Shown here: piece after piece, positions 44,899-56,093 of the stretch
How the letters are laid out: each line of letters begins with the position of its first letter
How positions within the stretch are numbered: position 1 is the stretch's first letter
Source of the DNA: Pseudopyrenochaeta lycopersici
Lineage: Eukaryota; Ascomycota; Dothideomycetes; Pleosporales; Pseudopyrenochaetaceae
Reading direction: 5' to 3'
Assembly (NCBI GenBank): GCA_003313425.1
Contig: NHZP01000012.1
Span: forward strand, 186,001 to 250,000
DNA length: 64,000 bases
Program-made: the position numbers and the translations under genes
Notes under the pieces: model-generated
Database searches by the model: none
Told to the model about the DNA's origin: nothing
What the model saw: the letters and a program-made list of their open reading frames with translations, nothing else

Positions 44899-46039
44899 AT
44901 GGCTCGACAGAAGCGTGTTGCTGTCTTACAGCCAGATCATGAGAACCCACGGGCGAAGAAGATTCGCACAACACAACCAACTTCACCTGATTTACCTCTC
45001 ACTGAGAGTGTGGGAATTCAGTCTTTAAGCCAGGATGACATGTAAGTATAGCGAAAGAGACTGAGACTTGAGATTTGACTCCCTTGATAGCACTGTCCGC
45101 AATGCACAAGAGTCACCACTGCTCCGTCTGCCAGCCGAACTACGGGAGCGAATCTGGAAGTATGCTTTCGGGATGAAAACTGTCCACCCAATAGGTAACG
45201 GTTTGCGGTGCTGGGACACTAATCCAAAGCGTTCCAAGGAGTGGCTTGTTTCATATGCCCCTTGCAACGAAGAGTACTCCGATGATAAAATATATGAAAT
45301 GAGCTTAGACGGCCCATTAGAAGGATCTCCCCATTTCTGGAAACATCCTGATATGATGGACGATGACTGGGAGGTCGCTCATCATCGCGGACTACATCTT
45401 TGCAGCCGCTGGCACCCAAACAAATCACCGAGCGACCCGCAATTAGTCCCTCCCATCTGCAAGCAGCTTTATTACGAAGCGATCCCTGCGGCATGGAAAA
45501 CAATCACATTCTCTTTTATGGAATCCGGGTACTTTCAGCATTTTCTGAGATCGCCGTATACCCGCTTCGACCTTGTGACTCAACTGAGCATCATTCAGCT
45601 GAGCAATAGTGGCCAGTTGTACTGGGCAGGATGGATGTCGGCTTTCAAATCGCCCATCTTGTCTAAATTCACATCTCTTCAAGGACTCAACCTGGTTCTA
45701 CGCAATCATGACTATCGATCCTGGGCTCATCCAACCCCATCGATTTCAGACATCATCAAGACACCTCCATACTACTGCCAAATCCTTCCCACCATCATAC
45801 GCAAGTTTCAAGAATTTCCGCTTGAGAAGAATAAAACGACTGTACTGATCACGAGCCATTACTGGGAGAACGACGGTGGTGATTATACAGGCTTCACGGT
45901 GACTGAGCGACGGATTATGGCGGAGGTCATTCGAACCCACCTCCTTCAGACGAAAGAGAGGAAGGCGAAAAAGCAACCAAAATGGACGCAGCTGACGAGA
46001 GGAACTCGTCAGTCAGCAAGGTTGAATAACCGAAAGTGA
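44899..46039 (+). CDS. 2EXR/F-box-like domain protein
   Basis: Exons 44899-45041 and 45091-46039 give 363 residues; the 49-nt intron has GTAAGT and TAG. The first exon supplies the only good ATG (MARQKRVAVLQPDHE), with a basic patch that could be a nuclear signal (RAKKIRT). The 2EXR-type block SPLLRLPAELRERIWKYAFG lies at about residues 54-73, followed by a CSRWHP region and PPICKQLYYEAIPAAWKTITFSF. The C-terminus is strongly basic (ERKAKKQPKW). This family is greatly expanded in plant-associated Pleosporales; function is unknown, and protein interaction is inferred from the F-box-like start. The relic at 28870-29709 shares the LLxLPxELRxxxxxx(F/A) block. Confidence 0.82.
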
Positions 46040-47852
46040 TGGGGCCATGTTGGTATTTTTTGTTTGAACATGTCCTCGCACTATTCACAGATCAAACCTA
46101 GGATATTTTGTGTGGGAGAATATCAGTTCTTCGCATGGGGCATAAGTTTGGGAAGTGTGCCCTATGACTCTAGAAATTCTGGCCTCGAATTCCTCTTGTT
46201 GAACAATCGAACAATTCCCAGTAGCTTGATTATAGCGGCAATCTGATATTTTGGCTCCGTGCCACTGCACGTTTGAAAGCCCTGTCGCGTTCCCCACCTG
46301 TTCACGCCAACACCAATGTGCTCCAAACCTGAGACTTCCGTCAGATGAACCCTCCTGGCTACGCTCAGGATATGACACATTATCTCAGACGTTATACTCA
46401 CCTTCCATGCGGGATTATTGCTCATACGAACCCTCGTAATGACGTGCATGGAGTGCATGAACGGGTCAAGGGTGCATAGCCGCTGAGAGTCGGGACGTGC
46501 CGTAGACATGCACATGAGATGTCATCGCTAGTACACAAGTCTTTCAGAGAAAAAACCACGCACACTGTGATGACACGCATTTATAGAAAGCGGATTGTGA
46601 ATGAAGCTGTAGCAGCTGCAAAACCCGCCCAAACGTATATTACAGTTAGTAACATCGGTCCTTGTTCTGCTAGCACAGGCGTTACCAAACTCGATCCCTT
46701 TATACAACACTCAACTCACAATTTCATGTGTCAAAATGCGATCCGGCTCCACGGGCTTGCCCTTCAATCCCTGTCATGTATTCGTCATGGAAATACTGAT
46801 TTTGTCAAATCCCTTAGCCGCCCCGGTCCACACCCTCCGCCGCCAAGCCAAATACCCGCCGCCCACTTTTTTCCAAGGTAGGACAAGCCCAGGCGCCGAT
46901 GGTCCATTTTCTGACAATTCATCACGGATTCATCGACTCTGGCTATTTGCATTCAAGGGCGAGTCTGCAAGGCTGGGCAGGCAGCCACGCAATGTATATG
47001 GATGGCTGGGATGGCGCATTGGGGCGTTTGAGAAAGAAAGCATGGTCATGGTGAGGGTAATTGGTATGAGATCCAGGATAGACAAGGCTATGCAAAGCGC
47101 CTTAAAAGCCTCATCAAGAAGTATACAGCGATGGAAGCTATCAGAGATAAGTTGATCTGTGCCGCAACGTGTGGGCTCTTTAGTGACACCGCTTTTCTTC
47201 TACATGCTTGCCTTAGGCGTTGGTGGAGGCGCGGACTTGCCTGTGCCTCATCGGCTGAAGCTTCAAATGCGCTTGTGGTGTTGAATAGCGGTGTAAATGT
47301 CTCTGATAGAATCAAGTAAGCTAGACTTTTTGAAATGGATGCCTGCAAGGCGCCCGATCAAATGACTTGCCAAGTATCTGTTGCGAGCGAATCGGGTGTA
47401 CACACAATGGAAATCAGCCAGGGCTTGAGTGCTCGACCAGGGCTAACAGGTCATGGAAATGCTGCAGGTATCACGAGCTCGTATGCTGCGCGCGACGTCG
47501 ATAGGAACCGGGAAAGTCAGAGGTTAAACTTTTGATATTAACATAATTCACCTATTTCTAGCTCTGGTGCAAGCGAGCCGCCCAAATTTCCGAAACCGGA
47601 AACGCCTCATCGCCAGACATGATTAATGGAAGGATTAAGTAAAGGGAGTAAAACGGTCCAATATGAATGAAGGGTATCGTGAAAGCCAAAGAAAATGCGA
47701 AACAAGAAAGCCCAGCGCTGCCAATCTACATCAACCCTATGCAACATGTATATGGCAGCGCGCAACTAATCAAGGCCAATCACCGGCCATGACAGTTGTA
47801 TAAGAGACAGCATACTCAGACAAGTTCGAAACCAAAGTCGCAAGCGCAGCGC
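46040..47852. other. 1.8-kb gap without a recognised gene
   Basis: Several frames of 60-140 codons occur on both strands but none has family resemblance. The region separates convergent genes. Confidence 0.4.
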
Positions 47853-48694
47853 CTATTGCTTGGGACCATAAACCCAGTCTGCGAATAACGTTAGTGATCA
47901 GAACAAGAAGACCCAAAATTGCTCAGGGATCACCTACATTGTGCAGCGTACTTGACCTCCCAGGTTGGCTTCATGCCCTTGCAGGTCGCGGGCTTATTTC
48001 CACCAGCTGTCTCAACGCGATACACTGTATCGATACCGCCTTGAGAGATACCCTTGGTGTCCTTGAGGTAAAGCCACTTGATTGCCGGGAGCCCGTTGAT
48101 GCCAGGGCACGCGCTCGTGGGCGCATCAGTCTCGTTGAGTTTGCCGACCTGCGCTAATGGCAATGGCTGAGCGCTCAGCATGTCGAAGGAGAATATTGGC
48201 GTGTTGACCTCAGAGATCTTGTTGAAGAAGTGGTGGCCTGCGATGTTCTCGTAGCCCTGCGATTTGAGACTCATTGATAGTATCTTAGGCTGGGCGCTTA
48301 GGGAGAGAGCAAGTGGAGAGATGGAGCCGATCTTCCACCTGGCCAGTGGGTCGTTGTTGAGCTTAGAGCCAATATCGTAGAGTGTTGCTTTATGATGGTC
48401 AACAGTGCTCGTGATTCGAGATGTCTGACACAACTTACCAACGGCACCAGTAGTACCAGGCGCAGCATTCTCGTCGCCAGTGGAACAGGTGTAGTTTTGT
48501 GTCCCAATCCCAAGGACCACATACTTTAGCTCCTGGCCATCTGGCGATGGAAGCGCACTCTGAGGGAACAGTTTGGAGAGTTTACTGAGGTCGCGGGCGG
48601 GAGAATACGTTGTAGCCTGCTGGTTGGGCCACGGCAAGGCATTGGTGGAGCCTGCAAGGAAAACCAGAGCTGTGGACAAAGTAGAAAAGAGCAT
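47853..48694 (-). CDS. Secreted DUF3455 protein
   Basis: Exons 48439-48694, 47938-48387 and 47853-47878 give 243 residues. The start MLFSTLSTALVFLAGSTNALP is a clear signal peptide; a Met 33 codons upstream would precede it and is less likely. Conserved DUF3455 features follow: KYVVLGIGTQNYTC, TGAVATLYDIG (restored by splicing a 51-nt stop-free intron), GHHFFN, and LPAIKWLYLKDT. The last 26-nt exon supplies YWVYGPKQ, the usual aromatic end; reading through the 59-nt intron would stop after QCR. Relatives are often labelled malate dehydrogenase in databases without any Rossmann motif being present, and none is visible here. It is a secreted protein of unknown role, common in plant-associated fungi. 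Confidence 0.88.
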
Positions 48695-51066
48695 CTTGAC
48701 AGGTACAAGCGTAGACGGTGACAGTCGAAGGAGTCTAGTAAATACAGAGAAAGAACAGATGAAGAGGGAAAGGAGAAGATCGGTGGGTAGCACTTAGACT
48801 ACGCGGCCACTTGCTTCTTCGTAAATGCAGATATTGCGGTTGGTAACAGTGTTGCACGACTTCATACGCCAGGCGGTTGGCGATCTTATACCCTCTTTTG
48901 CATACTGCCATCCCTGGCGCTCGGCCGTTGAACAGGCCTGCATGCCACCATGTGGACGTCTCTAGGCACAGACCAGCTTGTGGGCCAGAATTCCTTCTGC
49001 GATCCTTGAAGCGATATGCAGAGCCAAATTGGTGAGACCTGGAGTTGGACCTTAGCGTGTCAGGGTGGACCTTCTTCCGCATGATACTTTGCCTAGAGCG
49101 GCAAGCTCTTGGGCTGGATGTAAGCGCTGATACGCGCAATTTCGCGATCGTGGACAGGGGTTCACAAAGCGATAGGATGGGGTCGCCTGCGTCCCATGGA
49201 GCCGCATAGCAGCTGCTTTTTATTATTTTTTCGTGTTGAGCCTCCATTCGCACGATTGCGTCTTGTCAGTGTTGGAATCTAACACGGCCTCCACACATGC
49301 TCCAGATCTGACAGCGAAGCACCCGAATCTGCCTTAGGCGGCGTGGTTGCCATTGCCAGGGAAGAAGGCATGCGTTAGTTTCAGTAATAGTTCTCCAAAC
49401 CAAGGCCAAACGCACCGGTAAAGCTCCCGCAGCTTTCGGGGTGGGATACCTCGCCTGCCCGAACGAGAGGCTGGACTGAGGCCCAAGCTCTATAGTATTC
49501 ACCCGCTGCCTGTGCGCTGCAGATGCCCATGCAAGCACGGCTGGTGAATTAGCCCGATATGGACAGGAAAAGCCAGCAAATGGCCCGATAGTGGCATGCA
49601 CGAACTATTGAAAGGCCCCGCTTCAAGCCCAAATGTTGGTTAATTAACGGGCAGGGTCAGCACAGATTAATGGAGATTGCGGAAAGCTATCGATGCCGTC
49701 GGTTATGGAATATGGCGCGGGTTTGGTCGACACATCCAGAAAACGTGCTCTTTAGCAGCTATTCAAAGTAGTTAGATGGCTTCGAAGAAAGGCCCATCTG
49801 CTGGTCAAAGGCCGGAATAGTCGTAAAAGCCGAAAACTCAGTCAATTCAGTCAATAGCCCAGTTGGCCCCACACCGCAAAGAGGGTACTCTGCATGCAAA
49901 ATCAGCATAATTAGTGAGAGGCTGCTTACGCGATCCTATTTCCCCCAACCTGCAATTCGACATTTGTACGATGAAAAGTGCTCTTGAATACTGCCCTAAG
50001 CTTAAAAGTCGCGGCAGTGTATGATCCGTAGCACCAACACGAAAGAAACCAACGTCCGCAAATTGAGCTGCATTGGTCATGGTGTTTTGGCCCCAAAAAG
50101 GTATGAAAGAGGGGTAAATGTTGGTCATGTTAGCAGTGTTAGCCTGCTGCAAGGCCCGCAAGTACCACACCATTAGCTCTCTTTGCTCGCTTTCGCCGCA
50201 GCAGTAAGCTCGGGACAAATCTCCAAAGATATGCTCGTAGTGAATGCAGGACGACAAGCCGGGCACCATCAGAGTCAGTTGACGTTTCGTTTTAACATGT
50301 GAGCCACGGGCCGTCAGTTCGGTTCTTGACTTGACATCTGTTTCGAAACCCATGGTGTTCAGGCCAAGCTGTGCCAGAGCTCAAGCGAACCGTTTCAGAC
50401 GATCATCCCGCAGAACTCTGTGACAGACGAGCTGGGAAAAAGCCTTTCGACGCTTTCAGGAGAAGGCTTTATCTTGTTAGAAACAATCAGGATGCGGCGC
50501 GGCTGGCCTCCTGTCAGCCTTCTGTAGTGCTTTTCAAACGTTGACAGCTCCTGCATGGCTGCGCGGTGGCTTTCGAGACTGTGACACCCACTGCGACGGC
50601 AGAACTTTTTATCCGCATATCTTCGTTGTTTGAGAGTCCCGCTTCTGGCAGGTTTGTCTTGGCCAGGTGCTAAAATTGTCTTTTTCTCCCAAGTCTGTAT
50701 CGTACGATGTCTGCGACACTCTGCGATACCAGTCCTAGCCCTATGGTTAGCCTCCATGCTGTACTGCGCCCGCTGAACAAGAGATGCGAACGACCGAAGT
50801 GTCAGCAAGTGAATAAACATACGGGGAAATTACAGGACAAAGAACGGGATCATCATGGCTGGTGCGTCTGGGAATCCACTAACATGGGGTCGGATCACCG
50901 GTGGAATTGCGGGGAATCACCTGCTGCGCCTTGACCCCCACGGAAAAATGTCCAGCGTACTCAGGCATTCCAACAATAACGAGCATCTTAGTGTGCGAAG
51001 TACTGTATGAGAGACCTGTCGGAATAGCGACACCCATCCGATTGGGCGATCAACACAGCAATTGTG
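48695..51066. other. 2.4-kb gene-poor gap upstream of DUF3455 and P450 genes
   Basis: The two flanking genes are divergent. Frames of 60-172 codons occur on the minus strand (for example 48735-49253 and 49847-50353), but none shows domains, splice-connected continuity or a start context that I trust. No transposon ends were seen. Confidence 0.4.
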
Positions 51067-52787
51067 ATGCCGGCTATGGCTCTGGAGCAGTTCGCAGTCA
51101 TCTTAGAGACGGTGACTTCAATCCGTGCAATTGCTGCATTTCTGTCGATCGTAAGGACTTCCTGAGTTTGCGACATTTACACTGACATTGTCGCGCCAGG
51201 TTATTTTCTTGTACGCTGCCTTCAATATCTTCGTACACCCACTTCGGCATTACCCAGGCCCATTACTTTGGCGATCGTTCCGTTTTCCATATGTAATCTC
51301 GTGCCAGCGGGGAGAGCTCCATGCAAGACTTAAAGACTTTCACGCCAAGTATGGACCGATTGTACGTATAGCCCCAGGAGAGCTGTCCTACGCAGACGCT
51401 GCAGCATGGAAAGACATCTATGCCAGTCGACCTGGTCATCTACCCTTTCCACGAAACTCAACCTGGTTCAAGAAGATGGGACCAGGTGAACCAAATTCTA
51501 TCATGGGATTTGACGAGGACGACCATGCAAGATACAGACGCGCTTTTGCCAACTCTTTCTCGGACAAGAGTTTTCGAGATCAATCGCCTGTGATTGAGAG
51601 TTATGTCGACCTCTTTATAGACCAGTTATCATCTCGAATCTCCAACCTAAAGGGTAGCAAGAAATCCGTGAACTTGACGGAGTGGCTCAATTTTCTCACC
51701 TTTGATATTTCCGGCGACCTCTCCTTTGGCGAATCCTTCGACTGTCTCAAAAACGGCAAAGCGCATCCGTGGGTTGAAATCGCCCAAGATTTTGGCAAAG
51801 GTCTCGCATTGATCGCGTCGGTGAATCTGTATCCACCGATTGACAAATTGCTTCAATATATCATCCCCAAGCACATCCTACAGAGGAGCAAAGACCATCG
51901 GGCGATGAGCTTCGCGAAAGCCCAAAAAAGAGTAGCGCTGGACCTGAACCGGCCGGACTGGGTGACAGCAACGAAGAAGTACAATGCCCAAAAGGGTGCC
52001 TTTACAGATGCAGAATGGGGCATAAATTTGTTAATCATTGCATTTGCGTCGAGTGAGACAACGGCTAGTGCGTTGACCGCAATTCTGAGAGAGCTAGTGC
52101 AACACAAGGGTGTTCTGTATCGTCTCGCACAGGAGATCCGAGGCACATTCAAAAACGAGAGCGACATCAGTATAGCATCGACGAGTAATTTGGCATACTT
52201 GAATGCCGTTATAAGTGAGGGCATGCGACTGAATCCCCCTGTTGTCATTGGCGTTCCAAGAGTCGTACCAGACGGCGGTGATACAGTGTGTGGACGATTC
52301 GTCCCAGCAGGCGTGAGTTGCTCCCATTTTTCCCCTCACAAATTCTTCTCACTAACCCTCTTCCCAGACCTACGTCGCATATAATCAATTTCCCGCAAAC
52401 CGACAATCCTACAACTTCCATTACCCAAACTCGTTTATTCCCGAGCGTTTCCTACATCCCGATCCGAAGAAAGATGACATGTCGTCACTCCAGCCATTCC
52501 AGATAGGCAGACATATGTGTATTGGAATTAAGGTTGCTTACGCAGAAATGCGGGTGACGCTTGCGAGGCTGTTGTGGAGATTTGACATTGCACTGGCGGA
52601 CGAGAAGGATAGATGGGACTGGGGAGAGCAGAAGACATACATATTTTGGGTAAGCCTTATCCTGAAACTTGAATATTATCCATGGCTGGATTATTGAACT
52701 ATTTTCGGAATGCTTACTATCATGTAATAGGATAAGAAGCCATTAAAGATTACTCTTCGACACGCTGACCATAGTACATTGAATTGA
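51067..52787 (+). CDS. Cytochrome P450 monooxygenase
   Basis: Exons 51067-51150, 51200-52312, 52368-52649 and 52731-52787 give 511 residues; introns are 49, 55 and 81 nt. The first exon provides the ATG and the N-terminal membrane anchor (IRAIAAFLSIVIFLYAAF), after which HPLRHYPGPLLWR is the proline-rich hinge. The I-helix has AFASSETTAS, the K-helix EGMR (Glu368, Arg371), and the heme loop FQIGRHMCIG has Cys450. Position 6 of that loop is His instead of the common Arg, which occurs in some families. The protein resembles fungal secondary-metabolism and detoxification P450s that use oxygen and NADPH-P450 reductase at the ER. No backbone synthase lies in the window. Substrate is unknown. Confidence 0.92.
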
Positions 52788-53462
52788 CTTTCCACAACTG
52801 CGCCATGAAACCCATGACGGGGTTGGCAGTCATGAAAGTGGGCTAATCTTGAAGGTAGGAGGAGAATATTTCCAGAGCATGTTTGGAAGATGAGAAAAGC
52901 TGAAGTCCATGAAAATATTCAGCTCTCGCTGCAGAATTCGTGAGGAAAGCTCTGTAGGGTACCAATCTAAATTAGCCATTCTCACCATTCAATTGAACCC
53001 TCCGAATTGCTGCTAATAAAAGCGTCTGCTATGCTTCATGGAATGTTCATGCGATTGAGTTTACCCGAAACAAGATGCCGAATCACTTTCCATCATGAAA
53101 GAAGTGTGATTGCGAAGCAGCACACCATGTCAAACATTTCAAAGTATAGTCATCCGCATCAATTATTATCGCCCACCAAGTTACTACCCCCATACCCTCG
53201 CCATCCACCGAGCTTGGTATGAGCGGCCTAGCGTACTTTTTAGAATCAATTATTACGTATTTATCCACCATATTTCGTCTTGAAGGCATTGGGCATACAC
53301 GAAGCATAATGGTGTATACTTCATATGACCTGCGACATTTGATTGGCCGAGTGGCCGCCGAGAAGTCAGAAATCGATCAAACTATGTGGTCAGGTATCCT
53401 TAAGCCCATTTCGTATTCACGAGACCTTGATCTCCTGTGATTCGTATCCGTAATCAGGTTCC
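52788..53462. other. Gap between convergent P450 and zinc-knuckle genes
   Basis: 675 bp of 3' flanking DNA for both genes. Small frames only. Confidence 0.4.
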
Positions 53463-55252
53463 TTACCAACCGCCAGCGGCACCACTAGCGCCATCACCCC
53501 AGGAGGCCTCACCTCCATCGGTGGCACCGTTTTCAGTGGCATTCCAACCACCACCAATGTCAACTGGACCTCCTTCACCCATACTATCTCCCTCAGCTAT
53601 GGGTGCCTTGCAACGCTGCGATTGGTCAGCCTAGAGCGCTCTGCAACGCTATCAATGATCCACTTTACCTTGATGGTGTGACCCATTTGACCACAATTGC
53701 TGCACTTGACCTTGCTCCAATCCTTGGGCTCAGGGCAATCGCGGGAGAAGTGGCCTTGCTTGTCGCAGTTACGGCAAGTCACGGTATCTGGATTGCGAGG
53801 TTGATCGCACTCTTTGGCTATGTGATCCTCTGAACCGCAATTACGGCAGGTCCTCGGAGGACGGTCCTCGACATTAGGGCACTGGGGCATGTTAGTAAAA
53901 GGTGCGGGAGCCTTGAAATACGACGAAGCAGGATGAGTCGAAAATAGACGGAGTGTACATACGTCCTTGGAGAAGTGACCAGTCTCGTTGCACCTGCGGC
54001 ACTCGACCCCCTCAGCGGAACGAGGCTCGGGGCAATCTTTGGCATTATGGCCTTCCCCTTTGCAGTTCTTGCAGGCATATGGGTTGACACGCTCCTTGGG
54101 GCAGTCGCGCGCCCGGTGACCTTCTTCATGGCAGTAGACGCACTGAATAGTTGGCTTGATAGTTTCGCGCTCAACTTGCTCTTGCTGGCAGTGCTGTCGT
54201 ACTTGATTAGCCTGGAAATTCCAAATATCAAAAAAGTAGGGCTCACCTTGCGAATATGGCCCAGTTCGCCGCAATTGCCACAGAGCGGAACGCCACGATC
54301 CTGGACAAAGCCGGCAGAGGCAAGACGCTCGAGATTTTGGGTAGGATTTTCGGGCCAACCTTGGGCGAGCTTCGCACGACGGGGCTTCTCAGAGAGCTGG
54401 ATAGAGAGCACGAACTCGCGGTCCGCGTTGCCAACCAAGTCGATGACAGTCATGTTGGCGGCAATTTCCTGCTGCTTAGCGATCAAGTAGACACCCATGC
54501 CATCTTCCCGCAGAGCTTCCTCTACAGCAGGTAGGCTGAACTGGTCAATAGTGGCACGAGCATAAGCCCTCAAGCTCACACGGAAAGCGTCAAGGTCCTT
54601 CTCTTTAGCGGCATCGATCAAGGCAGCCCATGCAGCCTCAGACTCCATTTCGGGAACGCCGGTCCAGTCGACAAGACGACGAGATTTGCAGTCGAGAGCC
54701 TTGTGGCCCTCCTCATTGCAGAGCTTGCACCTAAGAGGGTTGACGGGGCAGCTGCGCGCCGCATGTCCTTCCTGGCCACAAGAGTTGCAAGTACCGGAGA
54801 ATGGACGCTCGACTCTCTCGTTGGGGCAGTCGGCTTTGTTGTGTCCCACCTGACCGCAATTGTAGCACTCGCCCGTCATGCCACCACCCTCAGGCTTATC
54901 AGGACATTCGCGGGCGAAGTGTCCGGTCTGCTGGCAACTTTGACAAAGGTCAGCACATCAATATCATATGTATATAAGAAGATGATAGGTTTCTGGCTGG
55001 GTGTTGGCCGGCTCAATGGAATCTGTTGATCAACAGACAGAATGTCTGGGTACTCACATGCGACAGGTCTGATCGTGACCAGCATCGTCACCACCACCGT
55101 CGCCGCCCCAAGACTCACCCGGACCAGCGTCGCCGCTGTTCTCAGCAGGCTCCGGATTCCAGGAGTCCCCTCCACCTATGCAGAGTCAGTATAACGAGGA
55201 ACAGCTGCAGGTGTGTGTGTGATACCTACCAGCTACAGCATCCCAGCTCATG
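53463..55252 (-). CDS. CCHC zinc-knuckle protein with eleven knuckles (Gis2/Byr3/CNBP-like)
   Basis: Six exons (55231-55252, 55058-55175, 54247-54937, 53963-54193, 53669-53881, 53463-53615) give 475 residues. The protein starts MSWDAVAGG and is Gly/Asp/Trp-rich at both ends (SWGGDGGG, SWGDGASGAAGGW). Eleven CX2CX4HX4C knuckles are visible, for example CRICQQTGHFAREC, CYNCGQVGHNKADC, CVYCHEEGHRARDC and CSNCGQMGHTIKRC; four come first, a 130-residue helical segment follows (about 125-260), and seven close the protein. The ninth has Asp for the usual Gly. Four introns fall inside knuckles, so splicing completes them. Relatives such as yeast Gis2 and CNBP bind single-stranded nucleic acid and act in translation and stress granules; this larger form is inferred to do the same in the cytoplasm. 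Confidence 0.92.
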
Positions 55253-56093
55253 ATTTTCAGAATCTTCGCGTGTCTCGTGGTCTAAAGATTGTCTTTGGGT
55301 CGAAGAAGGTTTTTGCCAAATGAAGCAGGGGCAGTGTAAGCTGAAAGTGAGGGCGGTGATGTTTGCCAAGATGTTAAGTGAGGAAGGAGCAGCCGGAAGA
55401 GGATCACACACCCTAGGAAAGCTCGATGTCGGGCTAAGTAGACGCAGCAAGATGCGTTGGGCCAAAAATATGTGCGTACTGAATGGGCAGACCAGGAGAT
55501 GCGTTTGCCTGCAGTGGACCACGGGTGGACTCGAGCTGATGCCGCCGAGTTGTGGGTAAGAAAGACAAGCCTGTAGAGCGTAGTTGCCGTCGTTGTATGC
55601 GGCGGGTGGGCACGCACGGCTGATATCCGATGAGCTACAACAACAAGGTGAAGGTGAGAGCGTTTACGCAAAATATGGTCAAAGGCTCATAGAGCAGACG
55701 CGAGTTCTGGATTGCAGTCTGTAGTTGTTGACGAGACGAGCATGTTTCCAAGGTATAAAGTAAGAGGAGGAGCCCGTCAAACTGGAGCAAGGTAATAGCA
55801 AGGGGGAAGTATGCCAGCATTTGGGACTTCGTGGGGTGAAAAAGCTGGTAAAGACAGAAGAAACGAGTACGGACAGCACACAATCACCAATGAATAGCCT
55901 TGAAAGATTGAGATGATCAAATAATAATTGCGCTCACCGCGGAAACACGGTGATTTATTCCAGAGATTGGTATCATTGAGACTTACATAACCAAGCGGCT
56001 GAAGAAGCTCCAAGTACAATGCGTGGCCGGATTTGTGCACCTAACGCCCGACATTCAACCCGTAAATTCATGATCAGGCGTAGTGAGGGCGAT
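55253..56093. other. Gap between zinc-knuckle and chitin synthase genes
   Basis: 841 bp hold the zinc-knuckle promoter and chitin synthase 3' end, both on the minus strand. Nothing else recognised. Confidence 0.4.

Noticed and set aside
48695..51066. Possible transposon or RIP-affected island in the 2.4-kb gap
   Set aside because: No terminal repeats, no transposase or polymerase motif, and base composition is not obviously AT-shifted.
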